A DNA stretch of 58,391 bases from Alphaproteobacteria bacterium (GCA_016869175.1 VGEV01000005.1:1-58391); one strand, 5' to 3'. Counted from the stretch's first letter, positions 9,089 through 21,726 are shown. A program made the numbers and translations. The notes: generated by a model from the sequence alone, not told the origin.

Positions 9089-10348
9089 TCAAGCAAATCT
9101 TGCCGCGATGGCCTCGTAGCTGGCAAGCCGGGCGAGCGGACCGACCGCGGCCACCGCCGGCCGACCGGCGCCCGTGATCCGGGCTGCGACACGGCGAACC
9201 GCCGCGGCGTCCACCTGGTCGATCTTGGCCACCAGTTCGTCGGGGGGGATCGGCCGGCCGAAAATCAGCAATTGGCGGGCCAGTTGCTCGGAACGCGCCG
9301 AGGGGCTTTCGAGCGACATCAGCAATCCGGCACTGATCTGCGCCCGCGCCCGCGCCACTTCCGCCTCTTCGGCGTCCACGGCGAGGCGTTGGGTCTCATC
9401 CAGCACCACCGGCACCAGCTCGCCCACCTCCTGCTCTCCGGTACCGGCATAGATGCCCAGCATGCCGGCGTCGACATACGAGGTAGCGAAGGCGAATACC
9501 GAGTAGCAGAGCCCCCGTTTCTCCCTGACCTCCTGAAACAGCCGCGATGACATGCCGCCGCCCAGCGTCGTCGCCAGCACTTGGCTCGCATAGAAATCGT
9601 CGTCGTGATAGCGCACGCCCGGCCATGCGATGGCGAAGTGCACCTGTTCCAGTTCGCGCTCCTCGCAGGTCGCGCCGCCGGTGAACCGGGCCGCCTCCAT
9701 CGGCCGCTCGGCGCCACGGCCTAGCGCGCCGAAATGCCGTTCCGCCAGGGCCATCAGCGCGGCATGTTCGATCGCGCCGGAGCCGACCAGCGTCATGCTT
9801 TGGGCGCCGTAATGGCGCGCCATGAAGCCGGTCAGACGGCCCCGGTCCATGGCGGTTACGAGTTCGCTCGTGCCCAGGATCGAGCGACCGAGCGACTGCC
9901 CCGGATAGGCTGCCTCCTGCAACCGGTCGAAAATGAGATCGTCCGGCGTGTCCTCCGTCTGACCGATCTCCTGCAGCACCACGCCGCGCTCCCGCTCGAG
10001 TTCGCTCTCTTCGAAGGCCGAGTGCTGCAGGATATCGGCCAGGAGATCGACCGCGAGCGGCACGTCGCGCTTCAGCACGCGAGCGAAATAGGCGGTGTGC
10101 TCACGGCTGGTGTAGGCGTTGAGATGGCCGCCCACCGCCTCGATCTCTTCGGCAATGGCGCGTGCGGTACGCCGTTCGGTGCCCTTGAACGCCATGTGCT
10201 CCAGCATGTGGGCAACGCCGTTCTCTTCGGCGCTCTCGGCACGCGCTCCGGCATTCACCCAGACGCCGATGGCGACGCTTTCCAGACCTATCATCGGGTC
10301 GCTCACCACTCGCAGACCGTTCGCCAAGGTGCTGACCGTGACATCCAT
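9089..10348 (-). CDS. M16 family zinc peptidase
   Basis: HMLEHMAFKGT (HXXEH); in-frame MDVTVSTLANGLRV start. Confidence 0.9.
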   Translation of the reverse strand: MDVTVSTLANGLRVVSDPMIGLESVAIGVWVNAGARAESAEENGVAHMLEHMAFKGTERRTARAIAEEIEAVGGHLNAYTSREHTAYFARVLKRDVPLAVDLLADILQHSAFEESELERERGVVLQEIGQTEDTPDDLIFDRLQEAAYPGQSLGRSILGTSELVTAMDRGRLTGFMARHYGAQSMTLVGSGAIEHAALMALAERHFGALGRGAERPMEAARFTGGATCEERELEQVHFAIAWPGVRYHDDDFYASQVLATTLGGGMSSRLFQEVREKRGLCYSVFAFATSYVDAGMLGIYAGTGEQEVGELVPVVLDETQRLAVDAEEAEVARARAQISAGLLMSLESPSARSEQLARQLLIFGRPIPPDELVAKIDQVDAAAVRRVAARITGAGRPAVAAVGPLARLASYEAIAARFA

Positions 10349-10353
10349 GGCGG

Positions 10354-11787
10354 CTACTCCCGGTTGGCCCGTTGCCGGGCGATGAAGGCCTGCACCTGGC
10401 CAAGGTCGTTGGCCAGGCGATGCAACCGTTCCGGTCGCTGCCCGAGGTCCGCCAGCCGTGGCGGCAGGGGGGGACGGATGCCGGTTGCGCGTTCGACGGC
10501 GTCGGGAAACTTGGCCGGGTCGGCGGTCGCCAGCAATACCGTCGGCGTGCCATCGGTCGGCAGCCGCCGCAGCGCCGCATAGCCGACCGCGGTATGTGGG
10601 TCCAGCAGGATGCCACAATCGCGCCAGCAGGCGGCGATGGCCGCGAGGGTGCCGGCCTCGTCGGTGCGCGCGGCGGCAAACAGGTGGCGGGCTTCCTGCA
10701 GCGCCGGCGGCGGTACCGCGAGAGCGCCCGACTGCTGGAAACCCTGCATGGCCCGCCGCACGGCGGCGCCATCGCGGCCCAGCAACTCGAACAGCAGCCG
10801 CTCGAAATTGCTCGCCACCTGGATGTCCATGCTGGGACTCGTGCTGGCGCTGACCTGGCCGGCCCGATAGTCGCCCCGCTCCAGGAAGCGGGCCAGGATG
10901 TCGTTGACGTTGGTGGCGATCAGCAGGCGTTCGATCGGCAGGCCCAGCCGGCTGGCCACGTAGCCGGCATAGACGTTGCCGAAATTGCCGGTCGGCACCA
11001 CGAAACGCAACGGCCGGTCCGGCGCGCCCAGCGCCAAACCGGCGGCGGCATAGTAGGAAACCTGCGCGGCAATGCGGGCCCAGTTGATCGAATTGACGGC
11101 CGAGAGCTGGTGGTGCGCGCGGAAGGCCGCGTCGGCGAACAGTGCCTTCACCAGCGCCTGGCAATCGTCGAACGTGCCATCGATGGCGATCGCGTGCACG
11201 TTGGCATCGGGCACCGTGGTCATCTGCCGCCGCTGCACGTCGCTTACCCGGCCATGCGGATAGAGAATGAACACCTCGATGCCGTCCCGCCCGCGCAAGG
11301 CCTCGATTGCCGCGGAGCCGGTATCGCCCGAGGTAGCGCCGACCACGGTGGCATGCGCGCCGCGCCGTGTCAGGACATCGGCCAGCAGCCGGCCCAGCAA
11401 TTGCAGCGCCACGTCCTTGAAGGCCAGCGTAGGCCCGTGGAACAACTCCATCAGCCACAGGCTCGGCCCCAACTGGCGCAACGGCGCGACGTGCCGGTGG
11501 GCGAAGCCGGCGAAGCTGTCGGCGACCAAGCGGTCCAGCCGTTCCGACGGAAAGCCAATGGCGAACGGCGTCAAGACCGCGCGCATGACCGCCGCGAAGC
11601 GCTTGCCGACGAGCGCCCGCCACGCAACCGGCGGCAGGGCGGGCCAGCGTTCCGGCAGATAGAGGCCGCCATCGGCGGCCAGCCCAGCCAGCAGCACGTC
11701 CTCGAACTGCAACGCCGGCGCCTGGCCGCGGGTGCTCACATACCGCAAGGAATGTATCTCCAATTCCCTGGCGGCAATTGCCGACAA
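10354..11787 (-). CDS. thrC: Threonine synthase
   Basis: LRYVSTRGQAP, FHGPTLAFKDVALQLLG, GDTGSAAIEAL. Confidence 0.92.
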   Translation of the reverse strand: MSAIAARELEIHSLRYVSTRGQAPALQFEDVLLAGLAADGGLYLPERWPALPPVAWRALVGKRFAAVMRAVLTPFAIGFPSERLDRLVADSFAGFAHRHVAPLRQLGPSLWLMELFHGPTLAFKDVALQLLGRLLADVLTRRGAHATVVGATSGDTGSAAIEALRGRDGIEVFILYPHGRVSDVQRRQMTTVPDANVHAIAIDGTFDDCQALVKALFADAAFRAHHQLSAVNSINWARIAAQVSYYAAAGLALGAPDRPLRFVVPTGNFGNVYAGYVASRLGLPIERLLIATNVNDILARFLERGDYRAGQVSASTSPSMDIQVASNFERLLFELLGRDGAAVRRAMQGFQQSGALAVPPPALQEARHLFAAARTDEAGTLAAIAACWRDCGILLDPHTAVGYAALRRLPTDGTPTVLLATADPAKFPDAVERATGIRPPLPPRLADLGQRPERLHRLANDLGQVQAFIARQRANRE

Positions 11788-11800
11788 AGCCGCCAGCAGG

Positions 11801-13294
11801 TCAAGCGAGATAGCGCTCTACGAGATGGCCGCGAAAGGCTGCGACGTCGAGCGGGCGGCCGGTCACCGCCACCAGCAGCGCATCGGCGCTCTCGTGCAAG
11901 CTGCCCTGAACATGCACGTTCTGGGCGAGCCAGCCGACCAGCGGCCGGAAATCGCCCCGTGCCAACGCCGCCGCCAATCCTGGCACCGCCGCCTGCGCCG
12001 CGGCGAACAACTGCGCCGCCGCGATGGCCCCCAACGTGTAGGTCGGGAAATAGCCGAGATCGCCGCCCATCCAGTGAATGTCCTGCAGGCAGCCGTCGCG
12101 GTCGTCCGGCGGCACGACGCCGACCAGCTCGCGCATGAGATCGGCCCAGGCGCCCGGCAACTCGGCCACCGTCAGGCTGCCGTCGATCAGCCGACGCTCC
12201 AGGCGATAGCGCAGCACGATATGCAAGGGGTAGCTGACCTCGTCGGCATCGACCCGGATCGGGCTGCGGGCGACCCGCCGATAGTGCCGTGCCAGATTGG
12301 CGGGCGCCCAGGCTTGGGCAGCACCGCCGAAGCTTTCGGCCAGCAGCGGTGCGAGGAAGCCGATGAAGGCATCCGAGCGGCAGGCCTGCATTTCCACGAT
12401 CAGCGACTGGCTCTCGTGCATCGCCATGCCCATGGCCTCGCCGACCGGCTGGTGTCGCCAGCGAACCGGCAGGCCGCGCTCGTAAAGAGCATGGCCGGTC
12501 TCGTGCAAGGTGCCCATCAGCGCGCCGGCGAAATCGGCCTCGGCATAGCGGGTCGTCAGCCGCACATCGTCCGGCACGCCGCCAGTGAACGGATGGTGGC
12601 TGACGTCGAGCCGACCATATTCGAAGTCGAAGCCAAGCGCCGCCATCAGCCGCTCGGCCAGCTTGCGCTGGATCGCCAGCGGAAACGGGCCGGGCAACGG
12701 CAGGGGCGCCGGCAGCGACCGTTGGCGCGCGATGGCCTGCCCCAGCAGGTCGGGCAGGAAGGCCATGAGCTCACCAAACACCGCATCGACCGCCGTCTGG
12801 CGGAGACCGGGTTCGTACTGATCGAGCAGGGCGTCATAGGCCGACAGGTCCAGCGCCGCCGCCTTGGCCGCCGCACGCTCTCGCGCCAGGCGCACCACCT
12901 CCGCCAGCCGGGGCGCAAGTCCGGCGAAATCATTGGCCGGGCGTGCCTCGCGCCAGGCCATCTCGCAAGCGGACGCGGCCTTGGAGCTGGCCTCCACCAG
13001 GTCGGCCGGCAACGCCGTGGCATGCCGCCAGCGCCGGCGCATCTCGCGCAAATTGGCGCGCTGCCAAGGATCGAGCGCCGCCCTTTCCGCCTCGGCCGCG
13101 CTCAGGAGATCGGCAAGCGCCGGGTGATTCAGCAGTTCATGCCGCAGGCCCTTCAGGCCCGCTATCTGCTCGGCCCGGACCTGGGCGCCACCCTTGGGCA
13201 TCATGGTCGCCGCATCCCAGTGCAGCACCGCCTCCGCACCTTCCAGCACCGCGATGCGACGAAAGCGGCTTTCCAGTTCACGATAGTTCGGCAT
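11801..13294 (-). CDS. M32 family carboxypeptidase (Taq type)
   Basis: HETGHALYE zinc motif; WDAATMMPKGG; HESQSL. Confidence 0.9.
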   Translation of the reverse strand: MPNYRELESRFRRIAVLEGAEAVLHWDAATMMPKGGAQVRAEQIAGLKGLRHELLNHPALADLLSAAEAERAALDPWQRANLREMRRRWRHATALPADLVEASSKAASACEMAWREARPANDFAGLAPRLAEVVRLARERAAAKAAALDLSAYDALLDQYEPGLRQTAVDAVFGELMAFLPDLLGQAIARQRSLPAPLPLPGPFPLAIQRKLAERLMAALGFDFEYGRLDVSHHPFTGGVPDDVRLTTRYAEADFAGALMGTLHETGHALYERGLPVRWRHQPVGEAMGMAMHESQSLIVEMQACRSDAFIGFLAPLLAESFGGAAQAWAPANLARHYRRVARSPIRVDADEVSYPLHIVLRYRLERRLIDGSLTVAELPGAWADLMRELVGVVPPDDRDGCLQDIHWMGGDLGYFPTYTLGAIAAAQLFAAAQAAVPGLAAALARGDFRPLVGWLAQNVHVQGSLHESADALLVAVTGRPLDVAAFRGHLVERYLA

Positions 13295-13386
13295 GCGGAC
13301 GGCTCCATTGGCTTGGCGCGATGCACGACCGAATGGCACCCGCTCGCGGACCGCACCCTGGCCAGCCGGATGGAGCGGGCATTGCC

Positions 13387-14097
13387 TCAGTCGGCGCGTC
13401 GCCAGTGATAGGCCAGGTAGACGGCCGCCAACGTCGCGGCCAGACCATACCAGGTGATCGCATAGCCCAGATGGTTGTCCGGCAGCGTCACGCTCGCCTG
13501 TCCCGCCAGCGGCCAGCCACCGGGATTGGCCGTCGCGCCGGCTTCCAGATAGAGCGGCGCCAGCTCCAGCTCTAGCGCGCGCGACAAGACAGCCAGCTCC
13601 GGCCAATACCATTGCGACCGCTCGGGCCGGTTCGCCGGGGTGAAGGGACCGCTGCGCGGCTGCGGCCGCAGCACGCCTTCGACCGCGACCTCGTCGGTCA
13701 ATTGACCGGCAGGGCGGCGCTCGGCAGCGCGCAGCGCGTTCGGCACGAAGCCGCGCTCGACCAGAATGACGCCACCACCGGACAAGGCCAGCGGCGTCAG
13801 CACATGGACGCCGCCTTGGCTGCGCCAGGCCTTGCCCAGCAGATGCACCTCGCGCTCGTGCAGAAAGCGGCCGTGCAAGCGAGCCCGCCGGAACGCCAGC
13901 GTGCCATCCAAGGCGTCGGCCCGGGCGATGGGCACGATGGGCGCTGAAAGCGCGGCCAACCGCTCGGCATTCAGCGCCTGTTTCCATTGCCGACGGTCGA
14001 GCTGCCAAGTGCCCAGGGCCAGCAGCGCGGCAAGACCCGCCAGCGCGCAAGCCGTCGCCCAGCGATCCAACCGAACACGGCGCGCGCCCAGCCGCAC
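13387..14097 (-). CDS. SURF1 family protein (cytochrome oxidase biogenesis)
   Basis: GTWQLDRRQWK, GGVILVERGFVP, NNHLGYAITWYG-like C-terminus, within cox cluster. Confidence 0.87.
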   Translation of the reverse strand: MRLGARRVRLDRWATACALAGLAALLALGTWQLDRRQWKQALNAERLAALSAPIVPIARADALDGTLAFRRARLHGRFLHEREVHLLGKAWRSQGGVHVLTPLALSGGGVILVERGFVPNALRAAERRPAGQLTDEVAVEGVLRPQPRSGPFTPANRPERSQWYWPELAVLSRALELELAPLYLEAGATANPGGWPLAGQASVTLPDNHLGYAITWYGLAATLAAVYLAYHWRRAD

Positions 14098-14101
14098 CCG
14101 G

Positions 14102-14464
14102 CTACTCGAAGCCGGCGGTGCGATGTCGGTACTGCAGCGCGATCAGCAGCGCCTTGAAGGGCCGCAGCAGAAGCACGGACAAGCCCAGGATCACCGGCAC
14201 CTGATAGACCAGATGCACCCAGACGGCGGGCGCGAAGGCCAGTTCGACAACGATCGCCAATAGCACCGCCACGGCGCCGACCAGCAGAATCACGAACACC
14301 GCCGGCCCGTCGCCCGAATCCTGCGCGCTCAAGTCCAGCCCGCAGACCGCGCACACCGCCGCCACACTCAGCAATCCCCGATAGAGCCGGCCCTGCCCGC
14401 AACGCGGGCAACGGCACCACAGGCCGGCGAAACCGGGCGAGACATGGCCCCACTCGCCGGGCAT
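14102..14464 (-). CDS. DUF983 family protein
   Basis: CPRCGQGRLYRGLLSVAAVCAVCGLDLS plus two hydrophobic segments; cox cluster position. Confidence 0.8.
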   Translation of the reverse strand: MPGEWGHVSPGFAGLWCRCPRCGQGRLYRGLLSVAAVCAVCGLDLSAQDSGDGPAVFVILLVGAVAVLLAIVVELAFAPAVWVHLVYQVPVILGLSVLLLRPFKALLIALQYRHRTAGFE

Positions 14465-14481
14465 GCCCGGCGCCAGCCGGA

Positions 14482-15291
14482 CTAGTGCTGCGCGATGGGC
14501 CCCAAGCCCCACACGTAGATGCAGGAAAACAGGAAAACCCACACCACGTCGACAAAGTGCCAATACCAAGCCGCCGCCTCCAGCCCGAAATGATGGTCCG
14601 GCTTGAAATGGCCGGCCATCGTCCGGAACAGGCAGACGATCAGGAACGCCGTGCCGATCATCACATGGAAACCGTGAAAGCCGGTCGCCATGAAGAACCT
14701 GGAGCCGTAGAGCGTAGCGAATTCGAACGGCGCGATCGAGTATTCGATCGCCTGTATGGCGGTGAAGAACAGGCCCAGCAGCACGGTGACCACCAGCCCC
14801 TGCACCGCGCTCTGCCGATCGCCGGCGATCACCGCGTGATGCGCCCAGGTGACGGTGGTGGACGACAGCAGAAGAATGAGCGTGTTCATCAGCGGCAGAT
14901 GCCAGGGGTCGAACGTGTAGACGCCCTTCGGCGGCCACTGGCTGCCCATGAACTCGGTGGGAAACAGGGCAGCGTTGAAATACGCCCAGAACCAGGCGAC
15001 GAAGAACATCACTTCCGAGGCGATGAACAGCACCATGCCGTAGCGCAGGCCAAGCTGCACCACCGGCGTATGGTGGCCTTCGTGCACGGCTTCGCGGATC
15101 ACATCGCGCCACCACACGAACATCGTGTAGGCGACGATGGCCAACCCGATCAGAATGATCCAAGGCGGGCCCTCGTGCATATACCAGACGCCGCCGACGG
15201 CGGTGATGAACGCGCCGGTGGCGCCCAGGGCAGGCCACGGGCTGGGATCGACCAGATGATAGTCGTGGCCGCGCGCGTGCGTCTCAGCCAT
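14482..15291 (-). CDS. ctaE: Cytochrome c oxidase subunit III
   Basis: YHLVDPSPWP, GLRYGMVLFIASEVMFFVAWFWAYF, HVDVVWVFLF-type C-terminus. Confidence 0.95.
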   Translation of the reverse strand: MAETHARGHDYHLVDPSPWPALGATGAFITAVGGVWYMHEGPPWIILIGLAIVAYTMFVWWRDVIREAVHEGHHTPVVQLGLRYGMVLFIASEVMFFVAWFWAYFNAALFPTEFMGSQWPPKGVYTFDPWHLPLMNTLILLLSSTTVTWAHHAVIAGDRQSAVQGLVVTVLLGLFFTAIQAIEYSIAPFEFATLYGSRFFMATGFHGFHVMIGTAFLIVCLFRTMAGHFKPDHHFGLEAAAWYWHFVDVVWVFLFSCIYVWGLGPIAQH

Positions 15292-15364
15292 GGTGGGCAA
15301 TCTCCTCGGTTCCAAGCGGCATGCGGGGGGCTAGGTCGTCGGCGGTCATGTCGGCGGGCGCACC

Positions 15365-15943
15365 CTAGTTGAGCTTGCTGGCGGGCGCGGCGGCGGCCGT
15401 GCGCGGCTTCGCCGGTTGCAGCTCGAAGAAGGTATAGGACAGCGTAATGGTGCGCACGTCGCGCGCGTTGCGGTCCTGCTCGATCGAGGGATCGACGAAG
15501 AACAGGACCGGCATCTCGACCGTCTCGCCCGGCGCCAGCGTCTGCTGCTCGAAACAAAAGCAGTTCACCTTGGCGAAATAGGCCCCGGCCTTGTCGGGCG
15601 TCACGTTGAAGGTCGCGCTGCCGGTGATGCTGCGTTCGGTTGGATTGTGCGCGATGTAGGCGATCTCGGCCGGTTCGCCGACCCGCACCGTCACTTGGCG
15701 TTGCTTCGGCCGGAACTGCCACGGCATGCCCTGGCCGACATCGGCGTTGAAGCGCACGACGATCTCGCGTTGACCAAGCACGTCTGGCGGCCGCTTCGCC
15801 ACCTGCGTCGTGCCGCCATAGCCGGTCACCTGGCAGAACAGTCGATAGAGCGGTACCGAGGCGTAGGCCAGGCCGAACATCAGGCAGACGCCGGCCAGCG
15901 CCGCCACGGCGGTCCGCCCCTTGCGCCTGCTGTCGGTGCTCAC
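15365..15943 (-). CDS. ctaG: Cytochrome c oxidase assembly protein CtaG/Cox11
   Basis: YASVPLYRLFCQVTGYGGT, KVNCFCFEQQTL. Confidence 0.95.
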   Translation of the reverse strand: MSTDSRRKGRTAVAALAGVCLMFGLAYASVPLYRLFCQVTGYGGTTQVAKRPPDVLGQREIVVRFNADVGQGMPWQFRPKQRQVTVRVGEPAEIAYIAHNPTERSITGSATFNVTPDKAGAYFAKVNCFCFEQQTLAPGETVEMPVLFFVDPSIEQDRNARDVRTITLSYTFFELQPAKPRTAAAAPASKLN

Positions 15944-16065
15944 GTCGACAAGCCCTTCAGCTTGACCAAGGTGACGATGAAGAACAGCACCACCAAGAAC
16001 AGCAGCACGCCCGCCAAGGCGAAATTGCGCCCGCGCTTGCGTCTATGTTCCTTGCTGAGTGGCAT
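15940..16065 (-). CDS. 41-aa single-TM protein of the cox cluster (CoxF-like)
   Basis: MPLSKEHRRKRGRNFALAGVLLFLVVLFFIVTLVKLKGLST; 4-bp overlap with ctaG. Confidence 0.75.
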   Translation of the reverse strand: MPLSKEHRRKRGRNFALAGVLLFLVVLFFIVTLVKLKGLST

Positions 16066-16075
16066 TCCCCGTCCA

Positions 16076-17005
16076 TCACGCCAAGCCGAAGCCGAGTAGC
16101 CGGTCCGCCAACAGGCCGGCGAACAGCAGAAAGAGATACAGAATCGAATAGCCGAACAGCCGCCTTGGCGCCGTGCGGTCGCCGTCCGCGGCGCCGCGCA
16201 GCCGATGCGCCAAGACAAGGAAACCGCCGCCCAGGCCGAGCGCCACGGCCAGATAGAGGGGCGAGGCAAGACCGACCGCGGCCGGCAGCAGCGTCGCCGT
16301 CACCATCAGCCAGGAATAGCGCACAATCTGCCGCCGGGTTTCCGTCCGGCCGGATACCACCGGCAGCATGGGCACGCCGACCCTGGCATAGTCCGCCGCG
16401 CAGTTCAGCGCCAGCGCCCAGAAATGCGGCGGCGTCCACAGGAAGATGATGGCGAACAGCACGACCGCGCCGAGGCCAATATCGCCCGTGGCGGCAGCCC
16501 AGCCGACCATCGGCGGCAAGGCGCCGGCCGCACCGCCGATGACAATGTTCTGCGGCGTGCGGCGCTTCAGCCAGACGGTGTAGACCAAGACATAAAAGCC
16601 AATCGACAGCGCCAGCAGCGAAGCGGCCGCGAGATTGACCAACAGGCCCATCAGCACCACCGCGCCGACCGCCAGCGTGACACCAAAGCCCAAAGCGTCG
16701 CGAGCAGCCAAGCGGCCGGCCGGGATCGGCCGGCCGGCGGTGCGGCTCATGCGGGCATCAATGTCGGCGTCGTACCACATGTTGATGGCGCCAGCTGCCC
16801 CCGCCCCGACCGCGATGCACAGCAGCGCGACGAAGCCGATCACCGGATGCACCGGCATCGGCGCCAGCATCAGGCCGACGAAGGCGGTGAACAACACCAG
16901 GATCATGACGCGCGGCTTCAACAGCGCGATGTAATCGCCGACCGCCGGCTCGGCCGGCCGGCCGACGACGCCGCCCAAGGCCAGACTGACGCTTGCGTCG
17001 CTCAC
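16076..17005 (-). CDS. ctaB: Protoheme IX farnesyltransferase
   Basis: [41 protein letters not shown]. Confidence 0.94.
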   Translation of the reverse strand: MSDASVSLALGGVVGRPAEPAVGDYIALLKPRVMILVLFTAFVGLMLAPMPVHPVIGFVALLCIAVGAGAAGAINMWYDADIDARMSRTAGRPIPAGRLAARDALGFGVTLAVGAVVLMGLLVNLAAASLLALSIGFYVLVYTVWLKRRTPQNIVIGGAAGALPPMVGWAAATGDIGLGAVVLFAIIFLWTPPHFWALALNCAADYARVGVPMLPVVSGRTETRRQIVRYSWLMVTATLLPAAVGLASPLYLAVALGLGGGFLVLAHRLRGAADGDRTAPRRLFGYSILYLFLLFAGLLADRLLGFGLA

Positions 17006-17044
17006 GCCACCCGCGCTCCTTCCCGGCTGCGAACCGTCCGCCCG

Positions 17045-18679
<1,635 letters not shown>

Positions 18680-18701
18680 TTACTGCAATAGCGGATGACG
18701 A

Positions 18702-19538
18702 CTACGGCTTGCGAGCGGCCTCCGCCAGCCGCGTCGCGGCCGGCGGCGCGCTGTCCGCCCGCTTGCTCTTCTTCACCCAGTCCTCGAACTCCGCCCTGGA
18801 AACCACCTTCAGCATGATCGGCATGTAGCCGTGGTCCTTGCCACACAGTTCGGAGCATTGGCCGTAATACATGCCTTCCTTGGTCGCCTTGAACCAAGTC
18901 TCGTTCAGCCGGCCCGGCACCGCGTCCTTCTTCACGCCGAGCGAGGGCATCGCCCAGGCGTGGATCACGTCGTTGGACGTGGTCTGCACCCGCACGGTGG
19001 TATTGACGGGGACGACCACGGCGTTATCGGTCTCCAGCAGGCGCGGCTTGCCGGCCGGCTTGCCGTCCTTGTCGCGCACCATGTTGGCGGTGAAGGCGAT
19101 TCCGTGGTCGGGATACTCGTAATCCCAGAACCAGGCGTTGCCGATCGCCTTAATGGTCATCTCGGATTGCGGCACCTCGTCGACCAGGTACAGCAGTTTG
19201 AACGAGGGCACCGCGATCACCACCAGAATGACGACCGGAATAGCCGTCCACAACACTTCGACCAGCGTGTTGTGCGTGGTCTTGGACGGCCGCGGATTGC
19301 TCTTCTCGTTGAATTTCAGCATGCAGTAGACGAGCAGCCCCAGCACGAACAGCGTGATCAAGGTGATCAGCACCAGCAGCAGATCGTGGAAGCTGTCGAT
19401 CCGCTCCATGCCGGGCGACGCGGCGCCCTGAAAACCCATCTGCCAGGGCGTCGGCTGGCCGATCGCCGCCGCTTGGGTACCGCCCGCCGCCCCGCAACCG
19501 CCGACCAGCACCGTCGCAATTCCCTGCCATCTCCGCAT
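18702..19538 (-). CDS. ctaC: Cytochrome c oxidase subunit II
   Basis: DVIHAWAMPSLGVKKDAVPGR, GQCSELCGKDHGYMPI (CuA). Confidence 0.95.
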   Translation of the reverse strand: MRRWQGIATVLVGGCGAAGGTQAAAIGQPTPWQMGFQGAASPGMERIDSFHDLLLVLITLITLFVLGLLVYCMLKFNEKSNPRPSKTTHNTLVEVLWTAIPVVILVVIAVPSFKLLYLVDEVPQSEMTIKAIGNAWFWDYEYPDHGIAFTANMVRDKDGKPAGKPRLLETDNAVVVPVNTTVRVQTTSNDVIHAWAMPSLGVKKDAVPGRLNETWFKATKEGMYYGQCSELCGKDHGYMPIMLKVVSRAEFEDWVKKSKRADSAPPAATRLAEAARKP

Positions 19539-19834
19539 TCCCGCGCCCTCGCGAAGTCCCATTGGCTGGCCGCATGCTACACCGGCAGGACAGCGCGGCG
19601 GCGAAGTTCGCGGCCCGCGAGCAGGCCCGTGGCGATCCCGCCACACGCGCGATTTCCCTAACCAGGGCAACGCCTTGGCTCATTTCCCGTATAGCGGCTT
19701 CGGGGCCTCGGTTCTTGCGACGGATTGTCGCATAAATCGACGCCGCGCCGGGTGCATCCGCACCCCCTACCGGCGCCAGCAATTCATCGCCATGTTAGGC
19801 GCCGACGAACACCGCGAGCCCGGGAGAGACGCAC

Positions 19835-21268
19835 ATGTCGGCGAACGAGGTCATTGCCGAGTACCTGTTCCGCCGAAACGAGTTGCCGGACGAGTTGGCG
19901 GTGGCCCAAACGGCAGAGGCGTTGCGCGGCTGCGACGATGGCGAACTGTTCCTCGAATACCGGCAGGGCGAAAGCTTCGTGTTCGACGACGGCCGGCTGA
20001 AGAGCGCCAGCTATGACACGAACCAGGGCTTCGGCCTGCGCGCGGTGGCCGGCGAAAAGACCGGCTATGCGCATGCCGCGGATCTGTCGCCGGCGGCGCT
20101 GAAGCGGGCGAGTGCCGCCGTGCAGGCGGTGAAGGCCGGCTATCAGGGCATCGCCGCAGAGCCGCCGCCGGCCACCAACCGCCATCTCTATCCGGAGGCC
20201 AATCCGCTCGGCGAGCTGCCGTTCGAGGCAAAGACCGGACTGCTGAGCGAGATCGATGCGTATGCGCGCGGCCGCGACGCGCGGGTGCGGCAGGTTTCGG
20301 CCTCGCTGTTGGGCGAATGGCAAGCGGTCGAGATCATCCGCGCCGACGGCAGCCGGTTGCGCGACCTGCGCCCCTTGGTGCGGCTCAACGTGCAGGTGGT
20401 GGTCGGCGACGGCGAACGCCAGGAAAGCGGCAGCCACGGCGTCGGCGGCCGGCTTGGCTATGCCGAGCACATCCGGCCGGAAGCCTGGCGGGCGCAGGTG
20501 GACGAGGCGCTGCGGCAAGCGCTGGTGAACCTGGAATCGGTGCCGGCTCCGGCGGGCGAGACCGATGTGGTGCTGGGGCCCGGCTGGCCCGGGGTGATGC
20601 TGCACGAAGCGGTCGGTCACGGCTTGGAAGGCGATTTCAACCGCAAGAAGACGAGCGCCTTCGCCGGGCTTCTGGGCCAGCGCGTGGCGGCGCCGGGCGT
20701 GACTGTGGTGGATGACGGCACGCTGGCCGGGCGGCGCGGCTCACTCAGCATCGACGACGAGGGCACGCCCAGTCAGCGCACCATGCTGATCGAAGACGGC
20801 ATTCTCCGGGGTTACATGCAGGATCGGCTGAACGCCCGGCTGATGGGCATGCAGCCGACCGGCAACGGCCGGCGGCAGTCCTTCGCCCATATGCCCATGC
20901 CGCGCATGACCAACACTTACATGTTGGCCGGCACGGCCGATCCCCAGGCGATCATCGCTGGCGTCAAGCGCGGGGTCTATGCGGTCAACTTCGGCGGTGG
21001 ACAGGTGGACATCACCAGCGGCAAGTTCGTCTTCAGCTGCACCGAGGCCTATCGCATCGAGGATGGGCGGGTCGGCCGGCCGATCAAGGGGGCGACCCTG
21101 ATCGGCAACGGACCGGATGCCTTGACCCGGGTGCGCGCCATCGGCAACGACCTCAAGCTCGATACCGGGGTCGGCACGTGTGGCAAGAACGGCCAGGGGG
21201 TGCCGGTCGGCGTGGGCCAGCCGACCCTGCTGATCGAACGCTTGACGGTGGGCGGTACCGGCGGCTGA
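19835..21268 (+). CDS. tldD: Metalloprotease TldD
   Basis: HEAVGHGLEGDFNRKKTSAFAG; QSFAHMPMPRMTNTYM. Confidence 0.94.
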   Translation: MSANEVIAEYLFRRNELPDELAVAQTAEALRGCDDGELFLEYRQGESFVFDDGRLKSASYDTNQGFGLRAVAGEKTGYAHAADLSPAALKRASAAVQAVKAGYQGIAAEPPPATNRHLYPEANPLGELPFEAKTGLLSEIDAYARGRDARVRQVSASLLGEWQAVEIIRADGSRLRDLRPLVRLNVQVVVGDGERQESGSHGVGGRLGYAEHIRPEAWRAQVDEALRQALVNLESVPAPAGETDVVLGPGWPGVMLHEAVGHGLEGDFNRKKTSAFAGLLGQRVAAPGVTVVDDGTLAGRRGSLSIDDEGTPSQRTMLIEDGILRGYMQDRLNARLMGMQPTGNGRRQSFAHMPMPRMTNTYMLAGTADPQAIIAGVKRGVYAVNFGGGQVDITSGKFVFSCTEAYRIEDGRVGRPIKGATLIGNGPDALTRVRAIGNDLKLDTGVGTCGKNGQGVPVGVGQPTLLIERLTVGGTGG

Positions 21269-21279
21269 GGCCGGCGGCC

Positions 21280-21726
21280 TCACGGATCCGCTTCGAGGCC
21301 GCGCGCCGCTCGGAAGCGTTCAGCCCGCTGCTGCATGCGCAAGGCGCTGTTGTAGTAGCCGCGGTCCATGCGCGCCTGCTGCCCTGCCAGGGCGCGGCTT
21401 GGTTTGGCCGCGGGCCGCTCCGCCGCCGCGGGCGGCGCGAAGATCACCGTCGATGGAGGCGGTGCCGCTCCGGGCGGCAACGAGGTCCGCGGATAGATGA
21501 CGCGCGGTGTCGCGGCCAGCGCCGGGACATCCAGCTGCGGGATGCGCATTTCCCGCTGCCGGCGGCGGAACATCTCGGCGGCGGTCTCTGGCGACAGGGG
21601 CCGCGTCTGACTGAATGGGTTGCGCTCGGACGGCGTGGCCTGCGCTGGCGCGTCGGTAGCGGCCAAGCACAAGGTGAGCGCGCACAGGAGGAACCTGGAT
21701 GCCGGGCGGAGCAAGAGGTGCTGCAT
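21280..21726 (-). CDS. Secreted hypothetical protein
   Basis: MQHLLLRPASRFLLCALTLCLAATDAPAQA signal-like N-terminus. Confidence 0.55.
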   Translation of the reverse strand: MQHLLLRPASRFLLCALTLCLAATDAPAQATPSERNPFSQTRPLSPETAAEMFRRRQREMRIPQLDVPALAATPRVIYPRTSLPPGAAPPPSTVIFAPPAAAERPAAKPSRALAGQQARMDRGYYNSALRMQQRAERFRAARGLEADP